DNA of 45,076 nt, taken from NCBI GenBank assembly GCA_030018265.1, contig JASEFX010000019.1, forward strand, positions 1-45,076. The letters are read 5' to 3'. How positions within the stretch are numbered: the first letter of the stretch is position 1; every line of letters starts with the position of its first letter. This DNA is from Candidatus Saccharicenans sp. Lineage in GTDB: Bacteria > Acidobacteriota > Aminicenantia > Aminicenantales > Saccharicenantaceae. A model generated the notes under the pieces. It ran no database searches and was not told where the DNA came from. It saw nothing but the letters and a program-made list of their open reading frames with translations. Below, in pieces: positions 25,539 to 33,743 of the stretch. A program made the position numbers and the translations under genes.

Positions 25539-26633
25539 TTACTTCTTCTCTCTTTTATAGAAAGGCGTCGGAACAACCTTAGCTTTGAGCCTCCGGTCTC
25601 TGATGCCAACTTCAAATTCTGTGCCGATTTCCGTATATTCAATCGGCAGATAGACGAGCCCGATGGCTTTTTTAACGTAAGGACCAAACGTGCCCGAGCA
25701 CACTTCCGACACCTGGCGGTCGTCAACGAAAACCGGATAGTGCGGTCTGGCGATGCCCTTGTCCACCATCTCAAACCCGACGAGTTTTCTCTTCAATCCT
25801 TCCTGAAGCTGTTTTTCGAGAGCAGCTTTGCCCAGAAAATCGCCCTTCTGGAACTTGACGATCCATTTAAGGTCGGCTTCGAGCACTGTGGTCTTTTCGC
25901 TGATATCGTTTCCGTACAGCATCAGCTTGGCTTCAAGACGAAGAGTGTCACGAGCGCCCAGACCAACCGGAAGAAGCCCTCGGGGAGTTCCTTCTTCTAT
26001 TATCGCCTTCCAGATGACATCAGGATTCTCGGACAGGGTATAAATTTCAAAACCATCCTCTCCGGTGTAACCAGTCCTCGAGACCAGACAATCTATCCCG
26101 GCCACCTTTCCGCAGGCAAAGGTAAAAGACTTCATCTGTTTAAGGTCGATATCGGTGAGTGGCTGGAGAATTTCTTCAGCCAGCGGGCCCTGGAGAGCCA
26201 GCTGCGAATATTGATCGCTGAGGTTAGCCACGAACACTTTAAAACGAGCCGACTGTTCCTTTACCCAGTCATAATCTTTCTCGGTGTTGGCGGCGTTGAC
26301 CACCAGCAGGTACCTGTCAGGCTTTGACAGGCAGTAAACCAGCATGTCATCGACAAATGTCCCTTCCGGAGTGGTCAGGGCGGTATATTGCACCTGACCG
26401 GGAGCCAGCCTGCCGGCATCGTTCGGTGTTAAATACTGCACGCAATCGAGAGCTTCCGGCCCTTCGACGATTATTTCGCCCATATGGCTGACATCGAACA
26501 ATCCGGCTCTGGTTCTGACTGCCAGATGTTCTTCCACAATTCCTCTGTACTCCAGCGGCATTTCAAAACCGGCAAACTCAACCATCCTGGCTCCTGATTT
26601 ATTATGAACGGCATTAAGGCGAGTCTTTTTCAT
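25539..26633 (-). CDS. gcvT: Glycine cleavage system T protein (aminomethyltransferase)
   Basis: 364 aa. Transfers the methylene group to tetrahydrofolate and releases ammonia. Motifs are M-V-E-F-A-G-F-E-M-P, F-D-V-S-H-M-G-E-I, L-A-L-Q-G-P, R-T-G-Y-T-G-E-D-G-F-E (folate and catalytic region) and G-L-G-A-R-D-T-L-R-L-E. The frame opens at a TTG at 26648, but AAAGGA just before the ATG at 26633 decides for the shorter form. It leads the gcv/gly group and its leader is too short for a glycine riboswitch. Confidence 0.97.
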   Translation of the reverse strand: MKKTRLNAVHNKSGARMVEFAGFEMPLEYRGIVEEHLAVRTRAGLFDVSHMGEIIVEGPEALDCVQYLTPNDAGRLAPGQVQYTALTTPEGTFVDDMLVYCLSKPDRYLLVVNAANTEKDYDWVKEQSARFKVFVANLSDQYSQLALQGPLAEEILQPLTDIDLKQMKSFTFACGKVAGIDCLVSRTGYTGEDGFEIYTLSENPDVIWKAIIEEGTPRGLLPVGLGARDTLRLEAKLMLYGNDISEKTTVLEADLKWIVKFQKGDFLGKAALEKQLQEGLKRKLVGFEMVDKGIARPHYPVFVDDRQVSEVCSGTFGPYVKKAIGLVYLPIEYTEIGTEFEVGIRDRRLKAKVVPTPFYKREKK

Positions 26634-26656
26634 CGGAGTTCCTTTCAATTTATTAA

Positions 26657-26686
26657 ATTAAAAACCAGCTTAAATTTGTATCACAA
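26657..26686 (-). promoter_or_regulatory. Probable promoter of gcvT
   Basis: Minus strand TTGTGA (26686-26681), 18-base spacer, TTTAAT (26662-26657, 5 of 6 matches). Start near 26650 leaves about 17 bases before the ATG. Only 31 bases separate it from the divergent argS promoter. Confidence 0.5.
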
Positions 26687-26717
26687 ACCGCGTCCCCCTT
26701 TCAAGTGTCAGCCTGTC

Positions 26718-26745
26718 TTGTTAGCCCGGTCATTTTTGTTATAAT
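26718..26745 (+). promoter_or_regulatory. Promoter of argS (leaderless type)
   Basis: TTGTTA (26718-26723), 16-base spacer, perfect TATAAT (26740-26745). The ATG at 26756 starts 11 bases after the -10 box and has no purine-rich ribosome site, so transcription probably starts within a few bases of the ATG. Confidence 0.65.
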
Positions 26746-26755
26746 TACTATCACC

Positions 26756-28696
26756 ATGCTTAAAACGAAAAAAGAGCTGAGACAGAAGATCGCTGCCCGG
26801 TTGAGCCAGGAGTTCCCTTTATCGATATCCGAGATTGAACTCACGCCGACTCCTGACCAGAAACTGGGCGACCTGGCGCTGTCGATTGCTTTCCCTCTGG
26901 CCAGGAAGCTTAAAACCAGCCCTAGAGCCATAGCGGAGCGAGCGGTAGAACTGCTGGCAGGAATCGAGGGCATAGAACGGGTTGAGGTAGCCGGCGCAGG
27001 TTACATCAACCTCTATCTCGACCGGAAAAAATTTTTCCTGGAAAAGCTGGCCAGCCCGACAAAAACCGGCCTCGCTCCGGAAGAGAAAAAAATCATCGTC
27101 GAACATACCAACATCAACCCGAACAAAGCGGCCCACGTCGGTCACCTGAGAAATGCCTGTCTCGGGGACACTCTGGTTAGATGTTTAAAGTACAGGGGCG
27201 AAAACGTCGAGGTCCAGAACTACATCGACGATACCGGAGTCCAGGTGGTCGATGTGGTCTTTGGACTGATGGAACTGGAAAAAAAGTCGCTGGCCGACCT
27301 CAACCGAATCGAAGGAAAATTTGATTATTACTGCTGGGATCTTTACACCAGAGTATCCCGTTATCTGGCGGAAAATGAGGAAGCCAGAAATCGGAAAGCC
27401 ATCATCCTGAAAAAAATAGAGCACGGAGAATCGCCCGAAGCTGATTATGCCTACAATGTCTCCCGGCGAATACTTCGAGCGCACCTGGCCACGATGAAAA
27501 GGCTGAACATCAGCTATGATGTTCTTCCCTGCGAAAGCAGCATTATGCGCTTAAAATTCTGGGAAAAGGCCTTTAGCCGGCTGAAAGAAAGCGGAGCTAT
27601 CTACTTCCAGACCGAGGGTGAGAATGCCGGCTGCTGGGTGATGAAACTGGAGGAAGAAAGAGGAGAAAGGGAAAAAATAATCGTCCGCTCGGACGGCACC
27701 GTCACCTATGTGGGTAAAGACATAGCCTATCAGATGTGGAAGTTCGGTCTCCTCGGCCAGGATTTTTACTATGAACCTTTTATCGAGGAAGACGGCCGTC
27801 CGGTATGGATTTCCACCTTCACTCCGACCCCTTATGACGTTCATTTTGGGTCCGGAAGCAAAGTTTACAACGTCATAGACGTGCGGCAATCCTATCTGCA
27901 GAAGGTGGTGGTTCAGGCTCTAAAGTCGCTCGGCTATCTGGAACAGGCGGAAAGGTCGATTCACTTTTCCTACGAAATGGTGGCCCTCTCTCCGGAAAGC
28001 GTGGCTGAAATCAACGTTGACCTGTCAGAGGAAGACAGAGAAAAGAGCTTCCTCGAAGTCTCCGGCCGGAAAGGAGTCGGCATCAAAGCGGATGACCTTC
28101 TGGACCGGCTGGAAGAAAAGGCGCTGGAAGAGGTCAACAGAAGAAACCCGGACCTCTCGCTGGAGATCAGGGGGAAAATCGCTCGCCAGATTGCTGCCGC
28201 CGCCGTTCGCTATTTTATGCTTAAATACGCTCGCAATTCTCTGATCGTTTTTGATTTCAAAGAGGCGCTCAATTTTGAAGGGGAAACAGGACCTTACCTC
28301 CAGTATACCGCCGTCCGGTTGCGCAGCATTTTCCGGAAATTCCAGGAGCGTTCTGGCATTTCCTGCGTCGAATTCATCAGGCATGCGCAACCGGAAAAAA
28401 TCGACCTGAGCCGGCTGACGGAAGAAGAGGCACGGGATTTCTGGGAGCTGGTGGTTCTGGCGAGTTCTCTGGATGAAGAAGTGGCGCGGGCTATCAACAC
28501 TCTCGAATTCGCCGGTCTGGCCAAATTCACCTTTAATTTGTGCCAGAAATTCAACAGTTATTATCACCATTACCCTATCCTGGCCGAAAAAGATGCAGAA
28601 CTTCAGACACTCAGGTTGATGACCATCTTTTTCGTGCATGAAGTTCTCTGTCAGGCGCTGGACCTGATGGGTATACAGGTTCCTGAAAAAATGTAA
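26756..28696 (+). CDS. argS: Arginyl-tRNA synthetase
   Basis: 646 aa class I synthetase. An N-terminal additional domain (about 1-110), then the HIGH signature as H-V-G-H in N-K-A-A-H-V-G-H-L-R-N (about residue 125), the Rossmann core with Y-I-D-D-T-G-V-Q, and the signature equivalent of KMSKS around V-S-G-R-K-G-V-G-I-K (about 440). This is the degenerate form common in ArgRS, which lacks a strict KMSKS. The C-terminal anticodon-binding domain has E-T-G-P-Y-L-Q-Y-T. The frame opens earlier at 26705, but that lies upstream of the promoter, so ATG 26756 is chosen. Confidence 0.97.
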   Translation: MLKTKKELRQKIAARLSQEFPLSISEIELTPTPDQKLGDLALSIAFPLARKLKTSPRAIAERAVELLAGIEGIERVEVAGAGYINLYLDRKKFFLEKLASPTKTGLAPEEKKIIVEHTNINPNKAAHVGHLRNACLGDTLVRCLKYRGENVEVQNYIDDTGVQVVDVVFGLMELEKKSLADLNRIEGKFDYYCWDLYTRVSRYLAENEEARNRKAIILKKIEHGESPEADYAYNVSRRILRAHLATMKRLNISYDVLPCESSIMRLKFWEKAFSRLKESGAIYFQTEGENAGCWVMKLEEERGEREKIIVRSDGTVTYVGKDIAYQMWKFGLLGQDFYYEPFIEEDGRPVWISTFTPTPYDVHFGSGSKVYNVIDVRQSYLQKVVVQALKSLGYLEQAERSIHFSYEMVALSPESVAEINVDLSEEDREKSFLEVSGRKGVGIKADDLLDRLEEKALEEVNRRNPDLSLEIRGKIARQIAAAAVRYFMLKYARNSLIVFDFKEALNFEGETGPYLQYTAVRLRSIFRKFQERSGISCVEFIRHAQPEKIDLSRLTEEEARDFWELVVLASSLDEEVARAINTLEFAGLAKFTFNLCQKFNSYYHHYPILAEKDAELQTLRLMTIFFVHEVLCQALDLMGIQVPEKM

Positions 28697-28766
28697 CCAT
28701 TTTAATTTTAGCGCCATTATAAATTATTTAGTAATTCTGGATTAAGTTCAGGAAGGAGGTGGGCCG

Positions 28767-29693
28767 ATGATCGAGATTGAACAACTTACGAAGAAATACG
28801 GAGAGCTGGTGGCCATCAGGGACCTGAGCTTCAAAGTGGAAGAAGGACGGATCTGGGGACTGCTCGGTCCGAACGCCGCCGGCAAGACCACGACGATGAG
28901 AATCCTTACCGGATATCTGCCGGCCACCGCCGGAAGAGCTTTTGTCGCCGGGTATGACGTATTTGAACAGACCGACCAGGTGAAGAAGTCTATCGGCTAT
29001 CTTCCGGAAAACGTTCCGCTTTACACGGAAATGACCGTCGAATCCTATCTGGGATTTGTGGCCGAGCTGAAAAAAGTCCCGCGTCACAGGAAAAAAGCTG
29101 CCGTCGACAGGGCGATCGAGATTGCCGGTCTGCAATCAGTAAGAAAAAGGCTGATCAAGAATATCTCCCGCGGTTACAAACAGAGGACTGGAATAGCCCA
29201 GGCCCTGATTCACAACCCGAAAGTGATCATCCTGGATGAACCCACGATCGGGCTGGACCCGGCCCAGATAAAGGAAATCAGAGACCTCATTAAATCCCTG
29301 AAGGGCGAGCATACGGTAATGCTCTCGACTCACATACTGGCTGAGGTCAAAGAAGTCTGCGACGGGGTGGTGATCATCAACGAAGGACGGTTGATGGCTT
29401 CCGGTTCTCTGGAAGAACTGGCCAGAAGCTTCAGCGAGAATGACGGTGTTTACCTGAAGCTGGATCGGGTTGACCGGGAAGTACTCGGAGTTTTCCAGCA
29501 GCTGCCGGGTCTGAAATCAGCTTCTGTAGAGGGCTCGGAAATAAAGCTGGAATGGCCGTGGGGGCAGGATTTAAGAACCCGTGTTCTTAAACTCTGTCTG
29601 GAGAAAAATCTGGAGATAAAAGAAATGCGCTCCCTGGCCATGAATATTGAAGAGCTTTATCTGAGAATCGTTTCAGGAGGTATGGAACAATGA
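28767..29693 (+). CDS. ABC transporter ATP-binding protein, GldA-like
   Basis: 308 aa. Walker A G-P-N-A-A-G-K-T-T (about residues 33-41), signature I-S-R-G-Y-K-Q-R in place of the usual S-G-G-Q form, as in GldA-type exporters, Walker B V-I-I-L-D-E-P-T-I-G-L-D-P, and H-loop S-T-H-I. A C-terminal extension (about 225-305) is of the sort seen in drug- and gliding-type exporters. ATG 28767 follows a strong GGAGG. The stop overlaps the permease start (ATGA). It opens a four-gene operon. Confidence 0.93.
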   Translation: MIEIEQLTKKYGELVAIRDLSFKVEEGRIWGLLGPNAAGKTTTMRILTGYLPATAGRAFVAGYDVFEQTDQVKKSIGYLPENVPLYTEMTVESYLGFVAELKKVPRHRKKAAVDRAIEIAGLQSVRKRLIKNISRGYKQRTGIAQALIHNPKVIILDEPTIGLDPAQIKEIRDLIKSLKGEHTVMLSTHILAEVKEVCDGVVIINEGRLMASGSLEELARSFSENDGVYLKLDRVDREVLGVFQQLPGLKSASVEGSEIKLEWPWGQDLRTRVLKLCLEKNLEIKEMRSLAMNIEELYLRIVSGGMEQ

Positions 29694-30457
29694 AAGCCGT
29701 CTGGTCGATTGCCAAAAAAGAGCTGATGACCTACTTCACCTCCCCCATCGCCTACACTGTTATAGCCATCTTCGTCCTCCTTTCCGGGTTCTTCTATTAC
29801 AGCCTTGTCTGGTGGTTCAACACCCAGGCGATGCAGATGGCCAGAAATCCATATTATTTTCAGCAGATAAACATAAATCAGATGGTTTTTGCGCCGCTTT
29901 TTCACAACCTGAGCATTGTGCTGCTGTTAATGCTGCCTCTGGTCTCGATGAGACTGTTCTCAGAGGAAAAAAAGCTGGGCACGGAAGAACTGCTGTTCAC
30001 TTCACCCGTTTCTGTGACCCAGATTATCATGGGCAAATACCTAGCTTCGCTGATAGTCCTTTTTACCATGCTTTTTCTCAGCGCCGTGCCCACCTTTTTC
30101 GCATTCGTCTACGGCAACCCCGAACTCGCCCCCTATCTTCTGGGATACCTCGGGCTTTTCCTTCTGGGAGCAGCCTTCCTCGGACTCGGAGTTTTCTGGT
30201 CAGCCCTGACCGAAAACCAGATTGTCTCTGCGGTTCTGACCTTCGGCACATTGCTCCTTTTCTGGGTGATAAGCTGGGCAGCCTATTCAGTTCGGGGTTT
30301 CTGGCATGATGTTCTTAACTACCTGTCGTTCTTCGAGCATTTTGACGGAATGACCAAGGGCGTTCTGGACACCACTGACCTGGTCTATTATCTGAGCTTT
30401 GCCTTTTTTGGCCTGTTTCTCACTCATTCGGTCATCCAATTCCGGCGCTGGAGGTGA
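29690..30457 (+). CDS. ABC transporter permease, GldF-like
   Basis: 255 aa ABC-2 type inner-membrane protein. Six membrane helices are visible: about 15-37, 72-92, 110-135, 145-165, 172-195 and 230-250, with the conserved L-M-L-P-L-V-S-M-R-L-F-S-E-E-K-K-L-G-T segment around 85-103. The N-terminus A-I-A-K-K-E-L-M-T-Y-F-T-S-P-I-A-Y is characteristic of the family. It pairs with the preceding ATPase (4-base overlap) and is followed at once by the GldG-like gene. Substrate unknown. Confidence 0.9.
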   Translation: MKAVWSIAKKELMTYFTSPIAYTVIAIFVLLSGFFYYSLVWWFNTQAMQMARNPYYFQQININQMVFAPLFHNLSIVLLLMLPLVSMRLFSEEKKLGTEELLFTSPVSVTQIIMGKYLASLIVLFTMLFLSAVPTFFAFVYGNPELAPYLLGYLGLFLLGAAFLGLGVFWSALTENQIVSAVLTFGTLLLFWVISWAAYSVRGFWHDVLNYLSFFEHFDGMTKGVLDTTDLVYYLSFAFFGLFLTHSVIQFRRWR

Positions 30458-30461
30458 AAAC

Positions 30462-32090
30462 ATGAACTGGCTAAAAAATAAATTGAATTACCTCAGCCTG
30501 TTTCTGCTGGCCGTGGCCGTGGTCATGGTCAGTATCTGGCCACAGTACCGGACAGCAGCCTTAATCATCGGAGCGGTCGGAGTGGTCTCCATCATCATCT
30601 ACCTGGTGCTTAATCTTCAGGAACTGAAGCAGGGGCTGAAGCGACGCTCTTTCATCTATTCCAGCAACCTGATTCTGATCATCGTTCTTGTTCTGGCCAT
30701 CCTGGCCGTGTTGAATTTCTTCCTGGCCAGACATCATTACCGGGTGGACTTTACCGCGGCCAGAATTCACAGCCTCTCCGACCAGTCGATCAGCGTGGCC
30801 AGAAATCTCAAGCAGGAAGTCCACATCAAAGCTTTCTTCCGCGACAGCAACGTCAGCCGTCAGACTATGGAAAACCTGCTGAAGAACTACGCCTACCATT
30901 CTTCAAAAATCAAATACGAATTCATAGACCCCGATAAAAATCCCGGCCTGGTGAAAAAATACGATATCACCCAGGATGGGACGACTGTGTTCGAATGTGG
31001 TGACAAGGAAAATCGCATCACCACCACATCGGAAGAAGACGTGACCAACGCTCTGATCAAGGTGACCAGAGCCTCGAAGAAGGTCATTTATTTCCTGGAA
31101 GGTCATGGAGAAAATTCCATAGAAGAGACCGGCGACCCGGGTTACAGCACGGCTAAAAACGAACTGGAAAAGATCGGCTACGAAGTGAAAAAATTAAGCC
31201 TGGCTCTCTCGGAAAATTTTCCGCGTGATTGCGCTCTTCTGGTCATTCCCGGTCCCAGGAAAGCTCTCCTTCCGAACGAACTGGAGACGATCAAGAAATA
31301 TCTTGAAAACGGCGGACGGGTGCTGTTCATGGTGGACCCGGAAACCTCTTCCGGACTCGAAACATTCCTGGCCGAATATGGAGTTAAGCTTGAAAACGAC
31401 CTGGTGGTTGACCCGGTGTCTCGTCTTCTCGGCGGCGATTACTTTATGCCGGTCATCACCGAATATCAGAGTCATGAAATCACCAGAAATTTCCGTTATG
31501 CCACTTTCTTCCCCCTGGCCAGGTCAGTGGAAGTTTCTGACACCAGACCGGAAGGGATAACACTCACCAGCTTAGCCAGAACCAGCCAGAATTCCTGGGC
31601 GGAAAAAGAACTTGATAAAAACGAAGTAACCTTTAACCCTAAGGTTGACCGCCAGGGACCGATTTCGCTGGTGGTGGCTGGAAGCAAAAAAGTGGAAAAG
31701 AAAGAAGAAGCCGCCGAACGGCAGGAAGAAAAAACTGAAGAAAACGAAAAAACTGCAGTGAAAAAACCGGAAAAAGACAAAAGAGAAAGCGATTCTAACT
31801 CTGATGTCGGCACCACAGGCGAGATGCGTCTGACCGTTTTCGGAGATTCCGATTTTATAACCAACAGATATTACAATCTTTCGGGTAACGGCAATTTCTT
31901 CCTGAACGTGGTCAACTGGCTGACAGAAGAAGCCGACCTTATTTCGATTCAGCCGAGAACCAGCGCTCCCAGAACGATCAACCTGACGCCCAGTCAGGGA
32001 CGCTTTCTGATGTTTCTGTCGATAATTTTCCTGCCGCTGGCCGTGTTGCTTACCGGCCTGGTCATCTGGCTCAGGAGGAGGTCGCTATGA
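30462..32090 (+). CDS. GldG-like auxiliary protein of an ABC transporter
   Basis: 542 aa. Three N-terminal membrane helices (about 8-28, 33-50 and 66-88), then a large periplasmic domain opening V-D-F-T-A-A-R-I-H-S-L-S-D-Q-S, the typical start of the GldG/DUF7088 region, and a final helix (about 515-537). A 35-residue highly charged Lys/Glu stretch (about 408-447) looks like a disordered insert. ATG 30462 is preceded by GGAGGTG. The frame is open upstream but that is shadow. Gliding-motility genes are absent nearby, so the operon is more likely a general exporter of this family. Confidence 0.9.
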   Translation: MNWLKNKLNYLSLFLLAVAVVMVSIWPQYRTAALIIGAVGVVSIIIYLVLNLQELKQGLKRRSFIYSSNLILIIVLVLAILAVLNFFLARHHYRVDFTAARIHSLSDQSISVARNLKQEVHIKAFFRDSNVSRQTMENLLKNYAYHSSKIKYEFIDPDKNPGLVKKYDITQDGTTVFECGDKENRITTTSEEDVTNALIKVTRASKKVIYFLEGHGENSIEETGDPGYSTAKNELEKIGYEVKKLSLALSENFPRDCALLVIPGPRKALLPNELETIKKYLENGGRVLFMVDPETSSGLETFLAEYGVKLENDLVVDPVSRLLGGDYFMPVITEYQSHEITRNFRYATFFPLARSVEVSDTRPEGITLTSLARTSQNSWAEKELDKNEVTFNPKVDRQGPISLVVAGSKKVEKKEEAAERQEEKTEENEKTAVKKPEKDKRESDSNSDVGTTGEMRLTVFGDSDFITNRYYNLSGNGNFFLNVVNWLTEEADLISIQPRTSAPRTINLTPSQGRFLMFLSIIFLPLAVLLTGLVIWLRRRSL

Positions 32091-33481
32091 AACCCAGAAC
32101 CACTCTGGCGCTTCTGGCCATTTTCATCCTGCTGCTGGCCACAGTCATCCTGGTGGAACATCGCTCGGAAAAAGCTAAGGAAAAGAAGGAATCGGCTGAA
32201 AAACTCACCGACTTCAAAGCGGCTGAGGTGGAAAAAATAAGTTTGAAAAACGAAAACGGGCAGATTACCATCCGCCGGGATGAACAGGGACACTGGCAGA
32301 TAATCGAACCGCTCGAGGCGGAAGCAGACGATTACGAAGCCAGCAGTCTGGCTGAAAATTTTGCCAGCCTGCGGTTCGACCGGGTGGTGGAAGAGAACGC
32401 CTCAGACCCCGGGGTTTACGAAATTCCGAAAAAAGAAGTCAGCCTGTGGATCAAAGGCAAGAATGAACCGGTGATCATTCAGCTCGGCATGGAAAACCCG
32501 CTCGACGGCAGCCTCTACGCCAGAAGGGCTGACCGCCCGCAGGTGGTTCTGCTCCCCTCTTACCTCAAATACTCTCTGGACAAAAAACTTTTTGACCTGA
32601 GGAAGAAAGATATCCTGAAATTCGACACGGCGAAGGTTCAGTCAATCGAGCTGCGGGCGAAAGAGGTCAGCTGGAAGGCACGCAGAACAGAGGAAGGATG
32701 GGAATTCAGCCAGCCGCTGAAAGCACTGGCTTCGAGATACCGGATTGACAATCTGCTCGACAGTCTCTCCGGACTGCGGGCAAAAGAATTTCTGGCGGAG
32801 CAGAAGGACCAGGAAAAATTGAAGGTTTACGGACTCGACCGCCCTGAATTTAAGGTTATTCTGGGACTTCCGGAAAGCCAGGAACTGATTTTCTTCATCA
32901 ACCAGAAAGACGGGAAAGTAGCCGCTACCAGTTCTCTGTCCAGCAAGATAATAGAAGTCGAAAGCCAGATCATAACTGACCTGAACAGGAAGATTGATGA
33001 ACTCAGGGAAAAGAAGGTGGCTCTGTTCAATTCCTGGGAGGCGGTGGCGGTCAGCATAAAAAAGGCTGACCTCAGTCTGGAAGCGATTAAAGAAAAGATT
33101 AAGGAAAAAGGACGTGAACAGGAAAAATGGTTTTTAATCATGTCCGAAGGAAAAAAGGAACAGGCAGATGAATCCCGGATTGAATCTTTCCTGAGAAAAC
33201 TCGAATACCTGGAGGCCAGCGAATTTATAGATAATCCGGGGAATCTCAGTGAATATGGACTGGATAAAGCCGGGGTGGAAATCATCATCAGGGTTAAATC
33301 CGCCGAGAAAAACGAAAGGGAAATCCGCCTGCTTGTGGGGAAAGAAAATACAGAAAAGCACCAAGTGGTCATCAAAAATCAGGATCTTACCTACCTTTTC
33401 CTGACAGGTTCAGATTTTCTCAAGGATTTACCTGAGAAACCGGCGGACTGGAAAGCCGTCGAAACCGGGTCCGAAAAATAG
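32087..33481 (+). CDS. DUF4340 domain protein
   Basis: 464 aa. An N-terminal membrane helix (about 5-25) and then repeated DUF4340 units: V-E-K-I-S-L-K-N with G-H-W-Q-I-I-E-P-L near residue 65, and later K-V-Q-S-I-E-L-R with E-G-W-E-F-S-Q-P and F-Y-G-L-D-type patterns (K-V-Y-G-L-D-R-P and S-E-Y-G-L-D-K-A). It is predicted to be periplasmic and anchored. DUF4340 genes commonly end GldF/GldG operons; function unknown. The ATG overlaps the GldG-like stop by 4 bases. The last 60 bases have no frame problem, and no obvious terminator follows directly. Confidence 0.9.
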   Translation: MKPRTTLALLAIFILLLATVILVEHRSEKAKEKKESAEKLTDFKAAEVEKISLKNENGQITIRRDEQGHWQIIEPLEAEADDYEASSLAENFASLRFDRVVEENASDPGVYEIPKKEVSLWIKGKNEPVIIQLGMENPLDGSLYARRADRPQVVLLPSYLKYSLDKKLFDLRKKDILKFDTAKVQSIELRAKEVSWKARRTEEGWEFSQPLKALASRYRIDNLLDSLSGLRAKEFLAEQKDQEKLKVYGLDRPEFKVILGLPESQELIFFINQKDGKVAATSSLSSKIIEVESQIITDLNRKIDELREKKVALFNSWEAVAVSIKKADLSLEAIKEKIKEKGREQEKWFLIMSEGKKEQADESRIESFLRKLEYLEASEFIDNPGNLSEYGLDKAGVEIIIRVKSAEKNEREIRLLVGKENTEKHQVVIKNQDLTYLFLTGSDFLKDLPEKPADWKAVETGSEK

Positions 33482-33530
33482 AGCTTGCTGGATGTTAATC
33501 AGAAGATAAGACCTCTGCAAAAAAGAAGAT

Positions 33531-33662
33531 AGACAGGAGGAACGAAAGGCAATTCTCCAAGGTCCGGACTTCAGTACAGGAGCTGCCTGGAGACAGATTC
33601 CCCGCCCCGCCTCTTTCTGGCGGTGATCCAGGTCCGGACGACAGGGCATTCTTTTCCTGTCT
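33531..33662. other. Structured non-coding intergenic element, unassigned
   Basis: The 262-base gap between DUF4340 and the GAF gene has no credible reading frame. It holds AGACAGGA (33531-33538) paired to TCCTGTCT (33655-33662), enclosing GTCCGGACTT (33562-33571) that can pair to AGGTCCGGAC (33630-33639), and a hairpin CCGCC / GGCGG (33607-33611 / 33619-33623) at the apex. Nested stems of this kind suggest a folded RNA, a transcription end structure, or a regulatory leader. Sequence features of SRP RNA, 6S RNA, tmRNA and RNase P were not found by eye. Confidence 0.4.
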
Positions 33663-33706
33663 GACTTTTGAAACTGGAAAACTGAGTCCTCGTGGTTAAC
33701 TTCCTG

Positions 33707-33733
33707 TTGAAATAAAAAAATTTTTTTGATAAT
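33707..33733 (+). promoter_or_regulatory. Probable promoter of the GAF-GGDEF gene
   Basis: TTGAAA (33707-33712), 15-base A/T-rich spacer, GATAAT (33728-33733). The spacing is short. The ATG at 33744 lies 11 bases further, with no ribosome site, giving another leaderless arrangement. Confidence 0.4.
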
Positions 33734-33743
33734 TATTAAAAAA

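Noticed and set aside
26634-26755. Glycine riboswitch before gcvT
   Set aside because: The leader from the predicted start to the ATG is only about 17 bases, and the gap also holds the argS promoter.
33531-33662. SRP RNA or 6S RNA in the structured gap
   Set aside because: AGGTCCGGA resembles the SRP apical loop start, but GGAAGCAGCC is absent and the length and shape do not match either RNA.
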